From NCBI GenBank assembly GCA_037893245.1, contig JBAIAA010000594.1, positions 620,001 through 684,000 on the forward strand: a DNA stretch of 64,000 bases, written 5' to 3'. Both the position numbers and the translations under genes were made by a program. Below are positions 34,833 to 47,500 of the stretch, piece after piece; within the stretch, counting starts at the first letter, position 1; each line of letters starts with the position of its first letter. The DNA is from Crossaster papposus. Its lineage: Eukaryota; Echinodermata; Asteroidea; Velatida; Solasteridae. The notes below the pieces were generated by a model, which saw only the letters and a program-made list of their open reading frames with translations, was not told the DNA's origin and ran no database searches.

Positions 34833-35322
34833 TATGGGTGCACCAGCCTAATTCAAGTCCCATTGAAAACAGTGTAAAATCAACAATGTTCACGACCAAG
34901 TTTCATGCACACCGACATCACTGGGGTTTCTCAAACAACAATCAGATTATTGTCTTGGTCTTTATCTTTCCATTTCTTTTAAATTTTTAGTAGGTTAGCC
35001 AATTACATGTTTTAATATTCACACCAAAAGAAACTCACCTCCCAAAAAGTGATACTTCCCGAGCCTGAAAGCAGCCATTTTACAAATGGCATCCCTCCAC
35101 GTTCTAGGGCAATTAGGACCCATTTTTCAACCGTAATTTTGTCAAGTCTGCCCTCAGATTGAAGCTCAAAAACCAGGGAGTTGATCCTATCCTATATTTA
35201 CACAATCCCACCATTTATTTCACCAAACGGCATCCTTTTTCAAAATAAATTGTGGGGGCACATTTCATGCAGATGAGCTCGCGTAGAAATTGTCCTTTCA
35301 ATTAGGATGGTGCACCCCTATA
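34833..35322. mobile_element. MITE with TGGGTGCACC-type ends, copy 2, TA-flanked
   Basis: It reads TA|TGGGTGCACCAGCCTAATTC at the left and ATTAGGATGGTGCACCCC|TA at the right. Same family as 19496-19965 and 48181-48683. Nested in the 3.1 kb element. Confidence 0.75.
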
Positions 35323-35375
35323 TGTTACAAAAAGTGACACATAAATCTAAAAATATCTGGTACAAAGACATACAA

Positions 35376-36351
35376 CACACTCTAAAAACAGATTGGTTGA
35401 AAATAACCAATATATTGGTCGATTTTAACCAATCCAGTTGGTAGATATATGGTAACCGAAATATTGGTTAAAATAACCAATCTGATATTGGTTACCTAGT
35501 CAATCCATATTGATTATAACACCAACCAATGCAATGTTGGTTAATTTAACCAACCCACAATGGACTCCAACCAATTTGTATTGGTAATTTGTATTGGTTA
35601 TAGCACTAACCAATACATAATAGTAGGGCTGCATATTCATATTGGTTAACACGCAACCAATTTGCATAACACCAACCAAACAATTTGCATAACACCAACC
35701 AATACAATAGGTTCCCACGCAACCAATTACATAACGTGGACAAATTACGTAATGAAATAATACCAATGAAATTAACATTGCAATTATGCATACATACAAT
35801 AATAACATATTCCTATTAGATATTAGCTACTGACCACTTACTACACACTTAGCTACTGCCGTTGTTAGTTTTATAGTTCGCTTTTTTTGTCCACGACGAA
35901 GTCACAGCTATTTCTTTATGAAAAAATGTCAACCGTTGCATACGGATGAAATTTATTGTCAATTTGTCACTATGTTTGCACAAACATCTAAATTCGATCA
36001 TGGAATCGTTTGAATAATTACATATTATGGTCAAAAAAGTTCATTTTGGACTAAATACCACAATTTAACATCGACTATTGTCAAAACAAATTGTCTCACT
36101 TCTGATTGGTTAGTTGCTGTAGGTACATTTCCTACATTATGAATAACCAATAGATTGGTTAATACCTTGGTTACAAGCTCAACCAATATAACTGGTTGAA
36201 GGACAACCAACATATTGGTTATGAATAACCATTAGATTGGTTAATACCTTGGTTACAAGCTCAACCAATATGACTGGTTAAAGGACAACCAATATATTGG
36301 TTATGAATAACCAATAGATTGGTTAATACCTTGGTTACAAGCTCAACCAGG
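35376..36351. mobile_element. Element dense in AACCAAT/ATTGGTT, with 82 bp tandem repeats
   Basis: Dozens of aaccaatatattggtt-like short palindromes fill the segment. At 36141-36351 an 82 bp unit (gaataaccaatagattggtt...) is repeated about 2.6 times (starts 36141, 36223, 36305). Start acactctaaaaacagattgg. No coding capacity. The exact boundaries are uncertain. Confidence 0.6.
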
Positions 36352-36379
36352 ACTGATGAGATTGATTTGCTCTATGCAT

Positions 36380-36559
36380 TGGCGTGTCCAGGGGGGGGGG
36401 GGCTTTGGGGGCTGAAGCCCCCCCGCACGCGCGGATCCCAACAAAAAAATGAAAGAGAAAAAAGAAGGAAAGGAGGAAAAAAAAAACGAAAGAAAAAACG
36501 AAAAAAAAAAAATGATTTGATTCAGCCCCCCGCAGGAAAAAATCCTGCACACGCCTCTG
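36380..36559. mobile_element. hAT-like MITE, 8 bp target duplication CTATGCAT
   Basis: 180 bp between CTATGCAT at 36372-36379 and 36560-36567. Ends TGGCGTGTCCAGG and the complement of CAGAGGCGTGTGCAGG, the CAGAGGCGTGT type seen in hAT elements. The A-rich core (aaaaagaaggaaagg) creates meaningless Lys-rich frames. Confidence 0.75.
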
Positions 36560-38139
36560 CTATGCATGGTATGTTAAAACACAGACTGTAAGTGTAAGCA
36601 TCAAAGGCACGCTATAAAGTATGCCTTCAAATGTTCAGTAACGCAAATACAAAATAAAAAGTTAATCTTGGAAAGCAATTACAACAGTAATAGTAAGAAT
36701 CTCAAGTCAGGTCGCAATTCTTGTAATCATTTTCTACTCTACTGACACCCGCTATTGTTATAAATAGGTATTGTACGTACGTGTTGGCCGCCATTTTGAA
36801 AAATGGCGGCCATCTTTGATTTCCAGTGATTTATGATTTGTTAATTATAAATGACCAACGAGAGGTAAATTGCAGCTTTATTGTATGACCATTTGGTTTC
36901 TTTTGTAAAATAACCAATGTATGTCATTCAATGAAAGCAATCTTAAAAAACATGGCCGCCATCTTAAAAAAATGGCCGCCATCTTGAATGTTTAAGTTGT
37001 TTCTAGTTTTGAATTGATAAGGGGTACATTTTGTGGATAGTTGCAACTGTTGGTGCTTGTATGACCAATTAATCCAATGTAACATTAAGTGTTACCATTT
37101 AGTGGCGGCCATCTTGAAAAAAATGGCCGCCATATTGGATTTTAATTTGGCTAACGGGGTTTTTGTGTACAGTGACCCCAAAAGAGTAGTTATGCAAATT
37201 TTGGTGCTTGTATCATCAAATGCAATATTGTGGTGAAAAAAGTTATTAATCTGCAGGACTACGAGGCAAAGTCTACCTAGCTGATCGCATAGACTGAGAA
37301 CGGCACTTCATTCATGCAAAAAGTAATAGTCAAAAGTAAATATGATAATTTTGAGCTAAAATCGATTGTAATTTGATACATCAAACCGTCATAATGATGA
37401 CGTCACAAAATATCTCACATCTTTCGACAAAATAGGATTCAACTTCCTACCAAGTTGTCATAATCCAAGGAACAGTTTTAAAGAAATCACGGTTTGTTTT
37501 GAATTCACCAAACGTTGACCTCCTGGTAACCCCGAAAGCTAAGGTCAAGCCAATTTATGTACACGACAAAAACTAATCACCGACATACGATCCATTAGAT
37601 CATAAACACGATAGTTTAAGAGTAGTACCTTTTGGGGTCAGGGTCATTATATTCCAAGGTTACAACTTCATACTATGTACTGTTCAGCAGAAAAGTTGCG
37701 GGGAATTCTTGTATAGAAGAATTCTTGAAGAAGGAATGAAACAAACAATGAAGAGGTTCGCGTTTGTTGAGCTACAAACGCATAGTGGTCGGACATACAA
37801 CTTGTTTATTAGACACTAGTTCGAGTTCAGATGCATATTTGTGTCAAAACAGAAAACAAATAACGAAAGTTAGTTTTCAAAATACAACCATCGGTTTTGT
37901 TTGAAAACAAAAATCATCTTTTGGGGTAATGATCAATAGTTCAGTACACATTTCGGTACACGCAGTTATTTCCGGTTTGGTGACGTCATTGGCAATAGAG
38001 AAAGGGAATACTAGTAGTTCAGATTGGATACCCGTTTATCACGAAGAAATATTGCGTGGAAATCATAAGTGTAAATCATACAGTAAGTGTATAGAATTAT
38101 ATCAATAACACCCAACTTCTGGTTTGAAGAGACAGGTGT

Positions 38140-38515
38140 CGTATGAATAAGTCATTTGCGTGTTAAATTTAAATAATATCTGGTTCACTGACTTGCTCAA
38201 CATGTTTGGCACATTTTAAATTAGAATTCTCCAGACTAAAGACACTGTTGCTATATGACGTGATTCGGGGCAATCTCTTGCATAGTTACATAAGAGACGC
38301 TTAGCACCAATACATTGTTCACAATGGGTGAGAATGGCAAAAAGACAATAGACCATTTTGGAGCTGGGGGTTGCTAGCACAAGGCTTGCCCCGAATCACG
38401 TGATATAGCAACAGTCGCTAATAGTCTGGAGAATTCAAAGTTAAAATGTGCCAAACATGTTGAGCAAGTCAGTGAACCAGATATTTAATATTCGAATACG
38501 CAAATGGTTTATTGG
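38140..38515. mobile_element. Palindromic element, unit B counterpart without minisatellite
   Basis: Same inverted arms as 12930-13497 (acttgctcaacatgtttggc / gccaaacatgttgagcaagt). The loop holds just gggtgagaatggcaaaaag. Confidence 0.75.
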
Positions 38516-38544
38516 TCTAGGAACATAGTCACGAGAAACCAATA

Positions 38545-41421
38545 CACAGTGGTGTAAAACCCTATGTGACCCAGACATGAGTAGATTATATTTACAAAAC
38601 GGTCAGATACTTCTTGAAAATCATTAAACAGTGTACAACATACATTCAGTGAACTTTGAAAATATTTTTGCAAAGGTTGTATTGGGCCAGAAGACGTAAA
38701 ATTGCTTAAAATGTGAAACTTTCGACGTTAAATCATGATAATTACAATTCTTTTGTTTCTGTCAAAAGAGGGCGCTATATTGTGTAAGAATGAATTGCGC
38801 CCTCTGTTGACTATGTTTTTCAGTCAGTGTTTATACGTGATACATAACCTTTTTTATTTACTGAGTGACACCAAAAACGAGGTTTCTCTGAATAAAATAT
38901 TATATTAAGGTATGTAGTTTCGAGGACACCATTAATCCCACAATTACCTTTATTTACTTATGTTTGAAGTGCCATAAAATGTGAAACTTTCGACGTTAAA
39001 TCATGATAATTACAATGCTTTTGTTTCTGTGTTTGAGCATTTTGTTTAAACATGCCTATTATTTTAAATCTGATTCGCTTATCGAAGATACATTACAAAA
39101 AACGAAACTGAGAAAATATCAACTTAGCACAGAATATTCATGGGCACATACCTCAACTAATGATTTACTAAAGGAAGACATTGAAAAGTTCGTTTTGGAG
39201 TTTACTTGAAGTCCTTGCCTACAAAATGAGAAACGGCTAATCTAAAAAAAGCCTCATTTTCTGTGACTTCGATTGTCTCCGTTTTATCTATTTAAGTATA
39301 TATTTCTTATGTGAATTCGGTTCCGTGAAGGCTGTAATCTTTAATTATGTCTCTTGCTACATCGATATAACCTGGTCTCTTACGGCCGACCCATCTCCCT
39401 TTGAGGTATCTAGGGCCTATTCTAAATTTCCCGTTTTGAGGGTGGACCAGGCGGTTCCAACGTTTCCCAGTTCCCAGGGACTATAAAGCAATTTCTAGCT
39501 GGAGAAACAAAACGATTTTGCTTTTTGGAATTTAAATGTGGTTGGTTATTATTTCCAATAAAACGTTCAGAATCGTCATTCCCAAACCCTGTAGCCCAGC
39601 CCAGCCCCCCCCCCCCCCCCCCCGCCCCCCACCACTTATTGGGAAAAGATGTAAGTAAGATTTATGAGGTTTGCCAGGGAATATAAAACAATTGCCAACA
39701 AGATTTTGATTTTTGCAACAAAAGTGGTAAATATGATTGAATACCAATAGCACAATGGAATCATCATACCCTTACCATATTCATAAACAAATACACGATA
39801 CTAACATATGAATGTATACGGTCACCTAGGGAAAACCCCGCTCAAACTGTGGGAAGGTGGTAGTCTTGGTGCGCGTGCAAGACGTCCCTGTTTTGTATTT
39901 CCACAAATTTCCGCTAATAGGAGGGCGCTATCACTCCACCAACCGCTATCACCCACGAATCGCTATCGGTTCGTGGGTGATAGCGGTTGGTGGAGTGATA
40001 GCAGGGACGTCTTGCACCAAGACTAGGATGGTGGTCGTGTCGCAGAAAAATTATTTTCTTTCTACGTTCCTACGTCAGAATATTAATTTCTTTTCTATAT
40101 CTTCCTCATGTAATACTATTAATAGATTTCATAAACCGAAAGAAAAGGGAACAGACAACAATGATTTGGTGAACTATTGGGATGGTAGAGCACTGGAACT
40201 CGCTCATTTTATTTGTATACATTGTATAGACAAACCCTGGAATCTGGGTACATTTGAACACAACTGCGTGTGTTACCAGAGTTACAATCTCTTATAGTAT
40301 ATGGATATATTTATATCAGTTGGACACACAGGTCCTAGTTGCCGATAGGTTTGGAAGGAATGATGGTCAAAAATCTATGCACAATACAACGCCAAAAAAC
40401 AGGAAATTGTCTCGATATAGAAAGTGAATAAAGCAGGGCGATCGGTGCCACGGTCCTGCATTTCTGCAGGCACTCGGAGGCCACGAAAAACCTCTTATTT
40501 TTTAAGAGGAAACGTGGTTGCATCCTAGGACACCGATCGAGGGTGCACTCCCTGTTCCCCGCGGTTAGTTATTATTATTAATACCGTTAATACTATTAAT
40601 TATGGGCTTAAGTCGGGCGGGCGGGAGGGAGGGAAGGCGAGGTTCGAATGCTTAGACCGAGAGGAAAGGCATTGAATGCAATGCCCGCTTTTATAAGCTA
40701 GAGCATTGGGACGTAACGAAAACGTTATGTAACGGTTCTATTGAGCCCACCTGTCGTTCGATACCGAAAAGAAATGGCATAACTTGTCTGTACGTTACGG
40801 CTGAACTAAGTCAGCCAACAGAGGGCGCTATTTAAAATCTCGGAAGCGTAAAAAAATGGCTTAAAACAGTTTTCTAAATTAGCTTTTTCCAAGACAAAAA
40901 GAAACTTCGCCTAATTTCCGCCGAATTTCTTTTGTTACAACATATTTAATCTTTCATTTTATGAAGAAATTAAAACATTTGGTCCAGGCCTTTAGTGGCG
41001 TATTATGAAAATTTGTAACTGTATAAAAAAAAATTAAAAAAAAATATTTAGGTTTGTGAGTAAATATCGGTACACGATTATTATCTTACAGTACTTTAGA
41101 ATTTGTTTTCATATTATATTTTAAACCACTAGAAAGAGTACATCGTGGGCAATATGTCAAATGTTAATTGTGTTCATAGCTTTTGTATTATTTGCATGGC
41201 AACTATTTTAATAAAACATAAGAAGTGTGCACTTTATTATATTTCAACTCTATCATTAAACACATGTTTATTAAATGGTACCCCCAATGGCACAATATTA
41301 ATTTTAATAAACTTAAATTCAATAAAAATTTGATGTTTACAATTGACAGGAATCAATAAATAACAAATCTAAAAAAAACAAAAATCGGTCAAATGTCTGG
41401 GTCTTAAATTAAACCACTGTG
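38545..41421. mobile_element. 2.9 kb insertion with CACAGTG ends and 5 bp target duplication CAATA
   Basis: Unit A reads gaaaccaatacagaattt (13516-13533). Here, after CAATA (38540-38544), 2877 bp are inserted, followed by CAATA (41422-41426) and aagaattt. Ends: CACAGTGGTGTAA left, and right end reverse complement CACAGTGGTTTAA (12 of 13); GACCCAGACAT recurs about 25 bp inside both ends. A 5 bp duplication with CAC...TG termini is the Transib/RAG-type pattern, though Transib targets are usually GC-rich. The inside has short frames only, a direct repeat (aaactttcgacgttaaatca at about 38714 and 38985), and the hairpin at 39862-40025. Confidence 0.7.
39862..40025. repeat. Large perfect-core hairpin
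   Basis: gctatcactccaccaaccgc and the following tatcacccacgaa (39927-39960) pair with ttcgtgggtgatagcggttg... (from 39968) around a short loop. Outer parts (gtcttggtgc, gcaagacgtccctg) pair as well. One arm is interrupted by about 35 bp (ttttgtatttccac...). Confidence 0.85.
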
Positions 41422-42744
41422 CAATAAAGAATTTAAATTTAAAAACAAAATTACCTTATTCAAATTCTCCCCACAGTGACTTCCGGTTTGTGGTTCACCA
41501 AATAATACTTGGTACAATTTCGATGAATGTTTTTTCAGTTTCAAAAAGTTAAACACTTTCTGATGTAGGCCTACCACCGAGGGCGTCCTATCGGGTGATG
41601 ACTTCATCATGTTTGTTTGTGTTTAGCATTCCTCACCCAACACTTGCCTGTAGTAAAATGCTTCTGTTTTGTGCCCGCGGTAATAAGATGTTGGTCAAGG
41701 CACCGTCTAGTACCACCAACAAAATACGAAGACTATACTATAGTTAGTTCAAAGGATATAGTTCCAAGTTTTGCCCTTGAAAACACAACATTTATATATC
41801 ATCTTCGCACCACGGTTCAAGTTCATACTGACTATACCGCTTATATACCGAAATATACCGTTTGGAAAAAAAATCGGGATTGTTTTCTTGTTTTCAGGCT
41901 AATGTTTTATTTTTTAATCCACTGAAATTTGACCGTCCAGTAGACCCGGAAGTAAAGGTCACGCGAGTCCATGTATGCAACAACGAAAAGTTGACAATTA
42001 TGTAGATTGATCAAATTTTAAAGTTTATTCGATAGTAATTGTTGAATTGATTTTATTTTAAAGAGCTTTCAAAATGCAATTAAATAAGAGGCCCCCTAGC
42101 TTCATAGGGCAAGCGGTTCTTAAGTTATCACCATTTTGAGGTCGTATTTCTTTACCCTAAATGATGCTTGTTTTGGATGAAAAACTGTGACCACATCATT
42201 TGATGTGTACAAACATATGGGAAATTTACACACACAGTGGCAGCATTGCTCTTTTGGGGAATCCATAACTTTTTTTGGCAACGTGATTTTCTTACATGCA
42301 CAAACCAAACTTTCTAAAGTTAACTACACCCTGTAATTCTTCTTTTTTTGACGTTTGGAGCTTTTACGAAAATTCCCTTGTATGTTACATTCCATGACTA
42401 GATGCGCTCACACAAACTGAGGTAATTTGGGGCATACAAATTGGCGCCACCAACGTCAAAGTACTATCAATATGATATTTTGTTAAAAATGAACCGTTAT
42501 ACTAGTAATATTATTATTAGCCTACTAGCTGGAAGAAAATTTGCATTTTTCAAGAAACAAACGCTTGTTATTTGACACCCGATGACGTCATTGTGACGCC
42601 AAAATAACCTTTGGAAAATTTAGAGCATAACGACAAACGAAAAGTGGTGGAAGTTCAGTTGTTAGTTGCAGTTTTGGATTGAGATTTTGTTTAGATCACC
42701 TTGTCATTTTGTCGTCCATATAATTCAAACTTTAAAGAAAAGAA

Positions 42745-43905
42745 AAAAACATTTTAATTACACGGTGTATTTACTGTGCACGGCCTACTCCGTTCATTAA
42801 ACCTCTGTACCGCCCTCTTTTGGCAAACATAACTAGCCGAGTCCTGACAAATTCTCATTCATATTGTTAAAAGTGGTTTTTATCATTGCGCCAATTGCGC
42901 GCTTCAGTTCAGTTATAAACGAGGAGCGGGACACTCGATTTTCGTGTGCAATGTTTCATTCGAAAGCTCATAACAAATATAATGCTTCAAAAATACTAAT
43001 TTTCAGGGTGCAACCCCTAAAAGCACGATCACACCAGGGGTGCGTTCCACTCCAGCGAACGTTGCCAACGTTGGCCAACGTTAGCGTTGTTCGCGTGAGT
43101 GGAACGCAATGTGCGCAAATTATGTTGGCCAACGTTAGCGAAAACGGCGAACGACATTCCGAGCTGTTCGCTGTTGGCCAGTGACGTATTTTAATGATGG
43201 CGAAGCGGTTAGCAGACGAGAGTGTTCTTTTCACGGTTTATATTTACGTTTTATACTTTGTTATAAACGGTGGATTGTTTTGAGCATTCACAGGGATCTT
43301 TTAAAGAAAAATAATGAGTTGGACAAAAAGCAGCGAACCAAACGATGTCACTTTCACTGGGCGCCGCCATTTTGAAAACGTAGTTTTTAAAATATCGTTC
43401 CACTTCAACTAACGCCAACTCAAAACGTTGGCGAACGTTCGCGCAAACAGTTCGCGTAAGTGGAACGCACCCCAACTTTAACATTAAAATTAAACAAATC
43501 AAGATTATATCTCTGACGGTTGAGTTTTTTCAGGAACTTTCAAAAGAAAAGGGGTATTTTTTTTCTAACGGCCGGTCTGATGACGTCATTATTTCTTTTG
43601 CGCCAAGGTGTTGTCTGCATAAAGGGGTTATATCCATTAGATTTTAAGTGATTACTGGAAACTTTGCCACTATGATCAACTAAACATTCAGTTTTTACAT
43701 TTGTCAACCTGCCGTCAGAGGGCGCTCGAATAATGCATCACATCACTGGTCAAAAAACGAAAAAAGAATTTAACTTTCGTAGTCGTAACTTGGCCAACTA
43801 GTGTTTTGCTGTGGAATGGTTTTAGTTAGGCTAAGGCTACTACAGTATAATATAAATACATCTGCCAAGTTTTGTTCCAAACGGTCAAAAAAAAACTAGT
43901 CAGAA
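42745..43905. other. Unit B-specific insertion of unknown type
   Basis: Unit A goes directly from tttaaagaaaagaaa to tgttccgtggcctttaagcg (near 15005-15025); here about 1.16 kb lies in between. It includes the MITE at 43037-43473. The rest is not recognised. Confidence 0.5.
43037..43473. mobile_element. MITE with GGGGTGCGTTCCACT ends
   Basis: Left GGGGTGCGTTCCACTCCAGC, right ...AAGTGGAACGCACCCC, inverted. Interior rich in AACGTTGGC / GCCAACGTT and gcgaacg motifs near both ends. 437 bp, non-coding. Target duplication not clear; the ends recall PIF/Harbinger-type MITEs but I would not insist. Confidence 0.65.
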
Positions 43906-44111
43906 ATGTTCCGTGGCCTTTAAGCGGGACCTGGACCCCACGCCGAAAAGGTTTCGCACTCCGCACTCGCCAATTGTATTTGAAAAACCAAGAACTCCTT
44001 GACAAAATTGCCCCCCCCCCCCCCCCCCCCCCGCTTAAAAAATTCTATATCCGCACCTGCTATAGGTGTACACTGACTACTTGGCACTCAGAGGCGAGAT
44101 ACGTTGCTTAC

Positions 44112-44320
44112 CTTTAATATTTGGTGGGTTGTCAGCACTCCCCAACGGGTCCCGAATCCTTCAGAGAGTGGTCTCAACCACCGTTGACTTATGCCGAAAT
44201 ATGCGTTGGTGTCCCTCCTTCTCTTTGCAACTTCGAGTCAGGTAGGGTTGGAAGGATGCTATGTAACCATGGTCAGTGTGACCATGGTCATGGTTAAGTC
44301 AAGAACGGGGCATCTCCAAT
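44112..44320 (-). other. Copy B probable noncoding first exon
   Basis: Ends at donor ATTAAAG|GTAAGC (exon end 44112). Aligned with 15151-15360 with few differences. Start estimated from the TATA box. Confidence 0.5.
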
Positions 44321-44346
44321 GTGACTCGGTAATGGCTTTCGGAGCT

Positions 44347-44354
44347 CTTATATA
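44347..44354 (-). promoter_or_regulatory. TATA box of copy B
   Basis: Minus-strand TATATAAG in the same context as at 15385-15392 (caagctcacggTATATAAG). Confidence 0.5.
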
Positions 44355-44496
44355 CCGTGAGCTTGTGCCGGCGCAGGGCGGTGTTTTTCGCAAAGACCCA
44401 GAAGACCCAGAATAATGATACACGCATGCCCCGCCCCATCACGCGCTCGGTGGAGTGATTTAATTCGCTGCTGGAGAAAAATCATCAGCATTTTCT

Positions 44497-44506
44497 CCTT
44501 ATAAGG
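44497..44506. promoter_or_regulatory. CArG box (SRF-type site), unit B
   Basis: CCTTATAAGG, about 145 bp upstream of the TATA box, as in unit A. Confidence 0.45.
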
Positions 44507-47500
44507 GCTTGGAATCGGCTCGTAAGTTTAAAAGAAAGGCTTTTGGAAACATGCCAAAATCGTCATACGACACTAGTCCAAATGTGATAGGTTAAAGTAT
44601 CACGCACGGGATAAATCGATGAAGCAAAATCAATAGAGATTATCAGTACGTGTCCTGATAAGGTGGTAAAATGCACACGTGCATTTATGCAGTTATAACG
44701 GCCTGTAGGCTATTAAAACTCATATGCAACATTAACACCGTGTGTCCTCAAAGTTGCTTCGGATTATGGCCCTAAATTGACGCTGGTTTTGTTAAAGAAT
44801 TTAAGATGTTTTTTTTTACTAAGAGAGCATAAGGGCTAATAACAATGCAACCAATGTATGTAATCGTTGACAGTGTTTTTAATCATTGCTCTTCTTGAAT
44901 AATATATTTTGAAGTTTTGCTCTGGTTAATCATTAAAGTGTTGACGCACATCAGCAAGAGTTTCGGTTTGATTCACATTTGCCCTTTAACCCATTATGTG
45001 CACAATGTGTGATATCAGGAGACCTGGTCTGGTTTAATATGTAGATTGGGTTTGTAGTTGCTGCCTGATTCCGTGGGTTTTCCGCAAACAATGTGTATGG
45101 GGTTTCCCTCCCACCTCGATAGTACTCTAACTTCTTCACATTGTCTTCTTAAAAATATCCACCCTGCGCTTTATAGCTGTTGGGTGTTGATTTAAATACA
45201 TTTAAAAAATAATACAAACAATTAATGTGAAATTAACCAGTTTGCATAGTCTGTGATCTGGTTGACGTTTATTCTGTTGTAAAAGTTTGTCTACACATAA
45301 CCACATTTCTGTAAAGGCTACATTAAGAAAATAGCATTTTCCTTTAAACGTTCTTTGGCATATATCAATTAAGATTAACCTCAATAACCTAACTACATTG
45401 TATTGGCACCGCTCGATAGAGGGCAAAAAGTACCGTATTATTGAAATCACTCTGGCATCTTGTTGCGGCAATTGTATGCGGTAAGTGGAGCGAGCTTGAG
45501 TTAGCTACGAGACTCGATACATTAGATGGTCATCGGTCATTTTTCTCATAATCAGGTGGTGCATAAAATGCATCGTTGTTTGTCGCGTACGATACATAAC
45601 ATGTACACGAATATGAATGAGATTTCATAATACAAATACATTACATCTCTAAAGCGCGTATAAAACAAGATGGCGGTGCGTAAACGCCGACGTCTTGTCT
45701 CTATAATAGCACGTCTTGGGGGTACACCCCTGTAAATAAGCCAAAAGTCTACCCGCCGACCTCATGAATAAAAGTTATACTCTAAAATGATTCTATATTA
45801 AGTGTTCTAAGAGCCATGGAATTTGGTAATTGAAGGAAATATCGCATTGTATCTCTGGCCCGGACTTGTACAAGCTATTTAGCGGAGGAATCCTTTTTCA
45901 AAATGGCTACTTTTCCAGTTTGGGAAACATCATTCGTTGTAGGGGTGTTCTTGTTTGAGTGAGACTACCTTAAAAGGTCAATGGTCAACCCACAAAAATT
46001 GGAAAAAAAGTGAAAGATCATATTTCCTGTATAGAGCCTGAACACCTTTAAGCGTTCTGAGTATTTTTAAATGATATTTTTAGTATAGGCATTTATCACT
46101 GGTGTCTATGATAATTTGTTATACAGAGGTGCAATCTTGGGGCCTTTTGTAAGAAACAATGGAGCCAAGACAGAGAACATTTACATGAAATACAGTAACG
46201 ACAGTAAAAATCTGTTAAGCGCACATTCGACTGTCTATACGTACGAGGGGGCTTTTGTTATTACAAGAGTGCATGGGCAATTATATTGTGACAAAGTAGG
46301 TACCGACAGGTTTTTTTTCTTTGAAAATGTTTGCCACGCCTAATACTAATAGGAACAACATTTGTCAAAAAGACAGTACTCAATTCATCATAACTGTTTG
46401 TCTGTTTATGTCTTTCTTTTTTGGTCGGGGGGGGGGGGGGGCGTTACGCCTTACCATCGTTTGACTCAGTTGCTTCGGATTCTGGCCATAAATTGACGCT
46501 GGTTTTGTTAAAGAATTTAAGGTTTTGGTTTTTTTACTAAGAGGGCATAAGGCCAAATAACAATGCAACCAAGGTTTGTAATCGTTGATAGTGTTTTTAA
46601 TCATTACTCTACTTGAATAATATATTTAGAGGTTTTGCCCGGATTAATCATTAAAGTGTTGACGCACATCAGCAAGAGTTTCGGTTTGATTCACATTTGC
46701 CCTTTAACACATTATGTGCACAATGTGTGGTACATGTACCAGGAGACCTGGTCTGGTCCAATATGTAGACAGACAAACGTTAAACGATATTTACTATAAA
46801 ATACAACCCCCAAATCCACCAATTCATGATAAATCATGCAATTACCAATGGTGTATTCTGTCTATAAACAATATTTCAAGTTAGGTTTTACAATCATAAA
46901 GGTACACTGTAAAAATATTTGAATTTTTACAGAAAATATTTGTTTTACAGATCTGTACTGTAATTTTATTTTTACAGCACTTTTGATGTTAAAATTACAA
47001 TTTTTCTTCAAGTCTCCGTATTTAGTATTTTAGTATATTTACTAAATTATTTACTATTTAATATACCATAGTTACTAACTGGTAGGCGTATACTCACTCA
47101 TGATGAGGGTTGATACAATTAATACATTTATACCCATAAACTCTTTAGGAGAAATCCCGAGGAAAATGATTGTCTGGAAAGAAAAAGAAGGACGGAAACC
47201 AAGAAAGATATATTTAATTTAATTTAATTTATTTCTTATTTTCCCTGGGTAAACCTTTCAGTGGATCACTGGTGCCCAGCAATAACAAACATCTGAAAGT
47301 GTAAAGTAGAAATATTAAACAGTAAAAACATTAATTAAAACAAATATTTAAAAAAGTAAATGAACATTAGTTTACTTCTTTTCTTCCCTTCTGTTTTTCT
47401 TCCTTTTTCTCCCAAATCCACATGTACCATAAAATATTAAAATATCAGGTTCTTGTAATAATGCTTAAAACTGGCTGGGAGGCAAAGTGTCGCAGGGAGG

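Larger units (their letters stand above)
34178..37263. mobile_element. 3.1 kb non-autonomous transposon with about 140 bp inverted ends
   Basis: Ends CGTAGTCCTGCAGATTA / TAATCTGCAGGACTACG. Inner parts also pair for about 140 bp (aatattgcattt, tacaagcaccaaaat, acaaaaaccccgttagcca). Subterminal repeats contain atggccgcc motifs. Absent from unit A (near 11640). Three further elements are nested inside (34833-35322, 35376-36351, 36380-36559). No transposase frame seen; superfamily not assigned. Confidence 0.75.
32468..44111 (-). other. Copy B inferred 5' UTR intron, swollen by transposons
   Basis: Collinear with 11135-15150 of unit A but about 11.6 kb long. The excess consists of insertions listed separately (32607-32995, 33117-33978, 34178-37263, 38545-41421 and about 42745-43905). 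Between them the unit A sequence continues, for example 37300-38540 matches 11655-13525 and 41427-42744 matches 13525-15015. No coding exon recognised. Confidence 0.55.

Noticed and set aside
36319-36591. Lys/Arg-rich open frame
   Set aside because: Product of the A-rich core of a 180 bp MITE.
39857-40297. 146-codon plus-strand frame inside the CACAGTG-ended element as a transposase fragment
   Set aside because: It runs through the hairpin, shows no DDE or RAG-like motif, and has no homologous frame elsewhere in the window.
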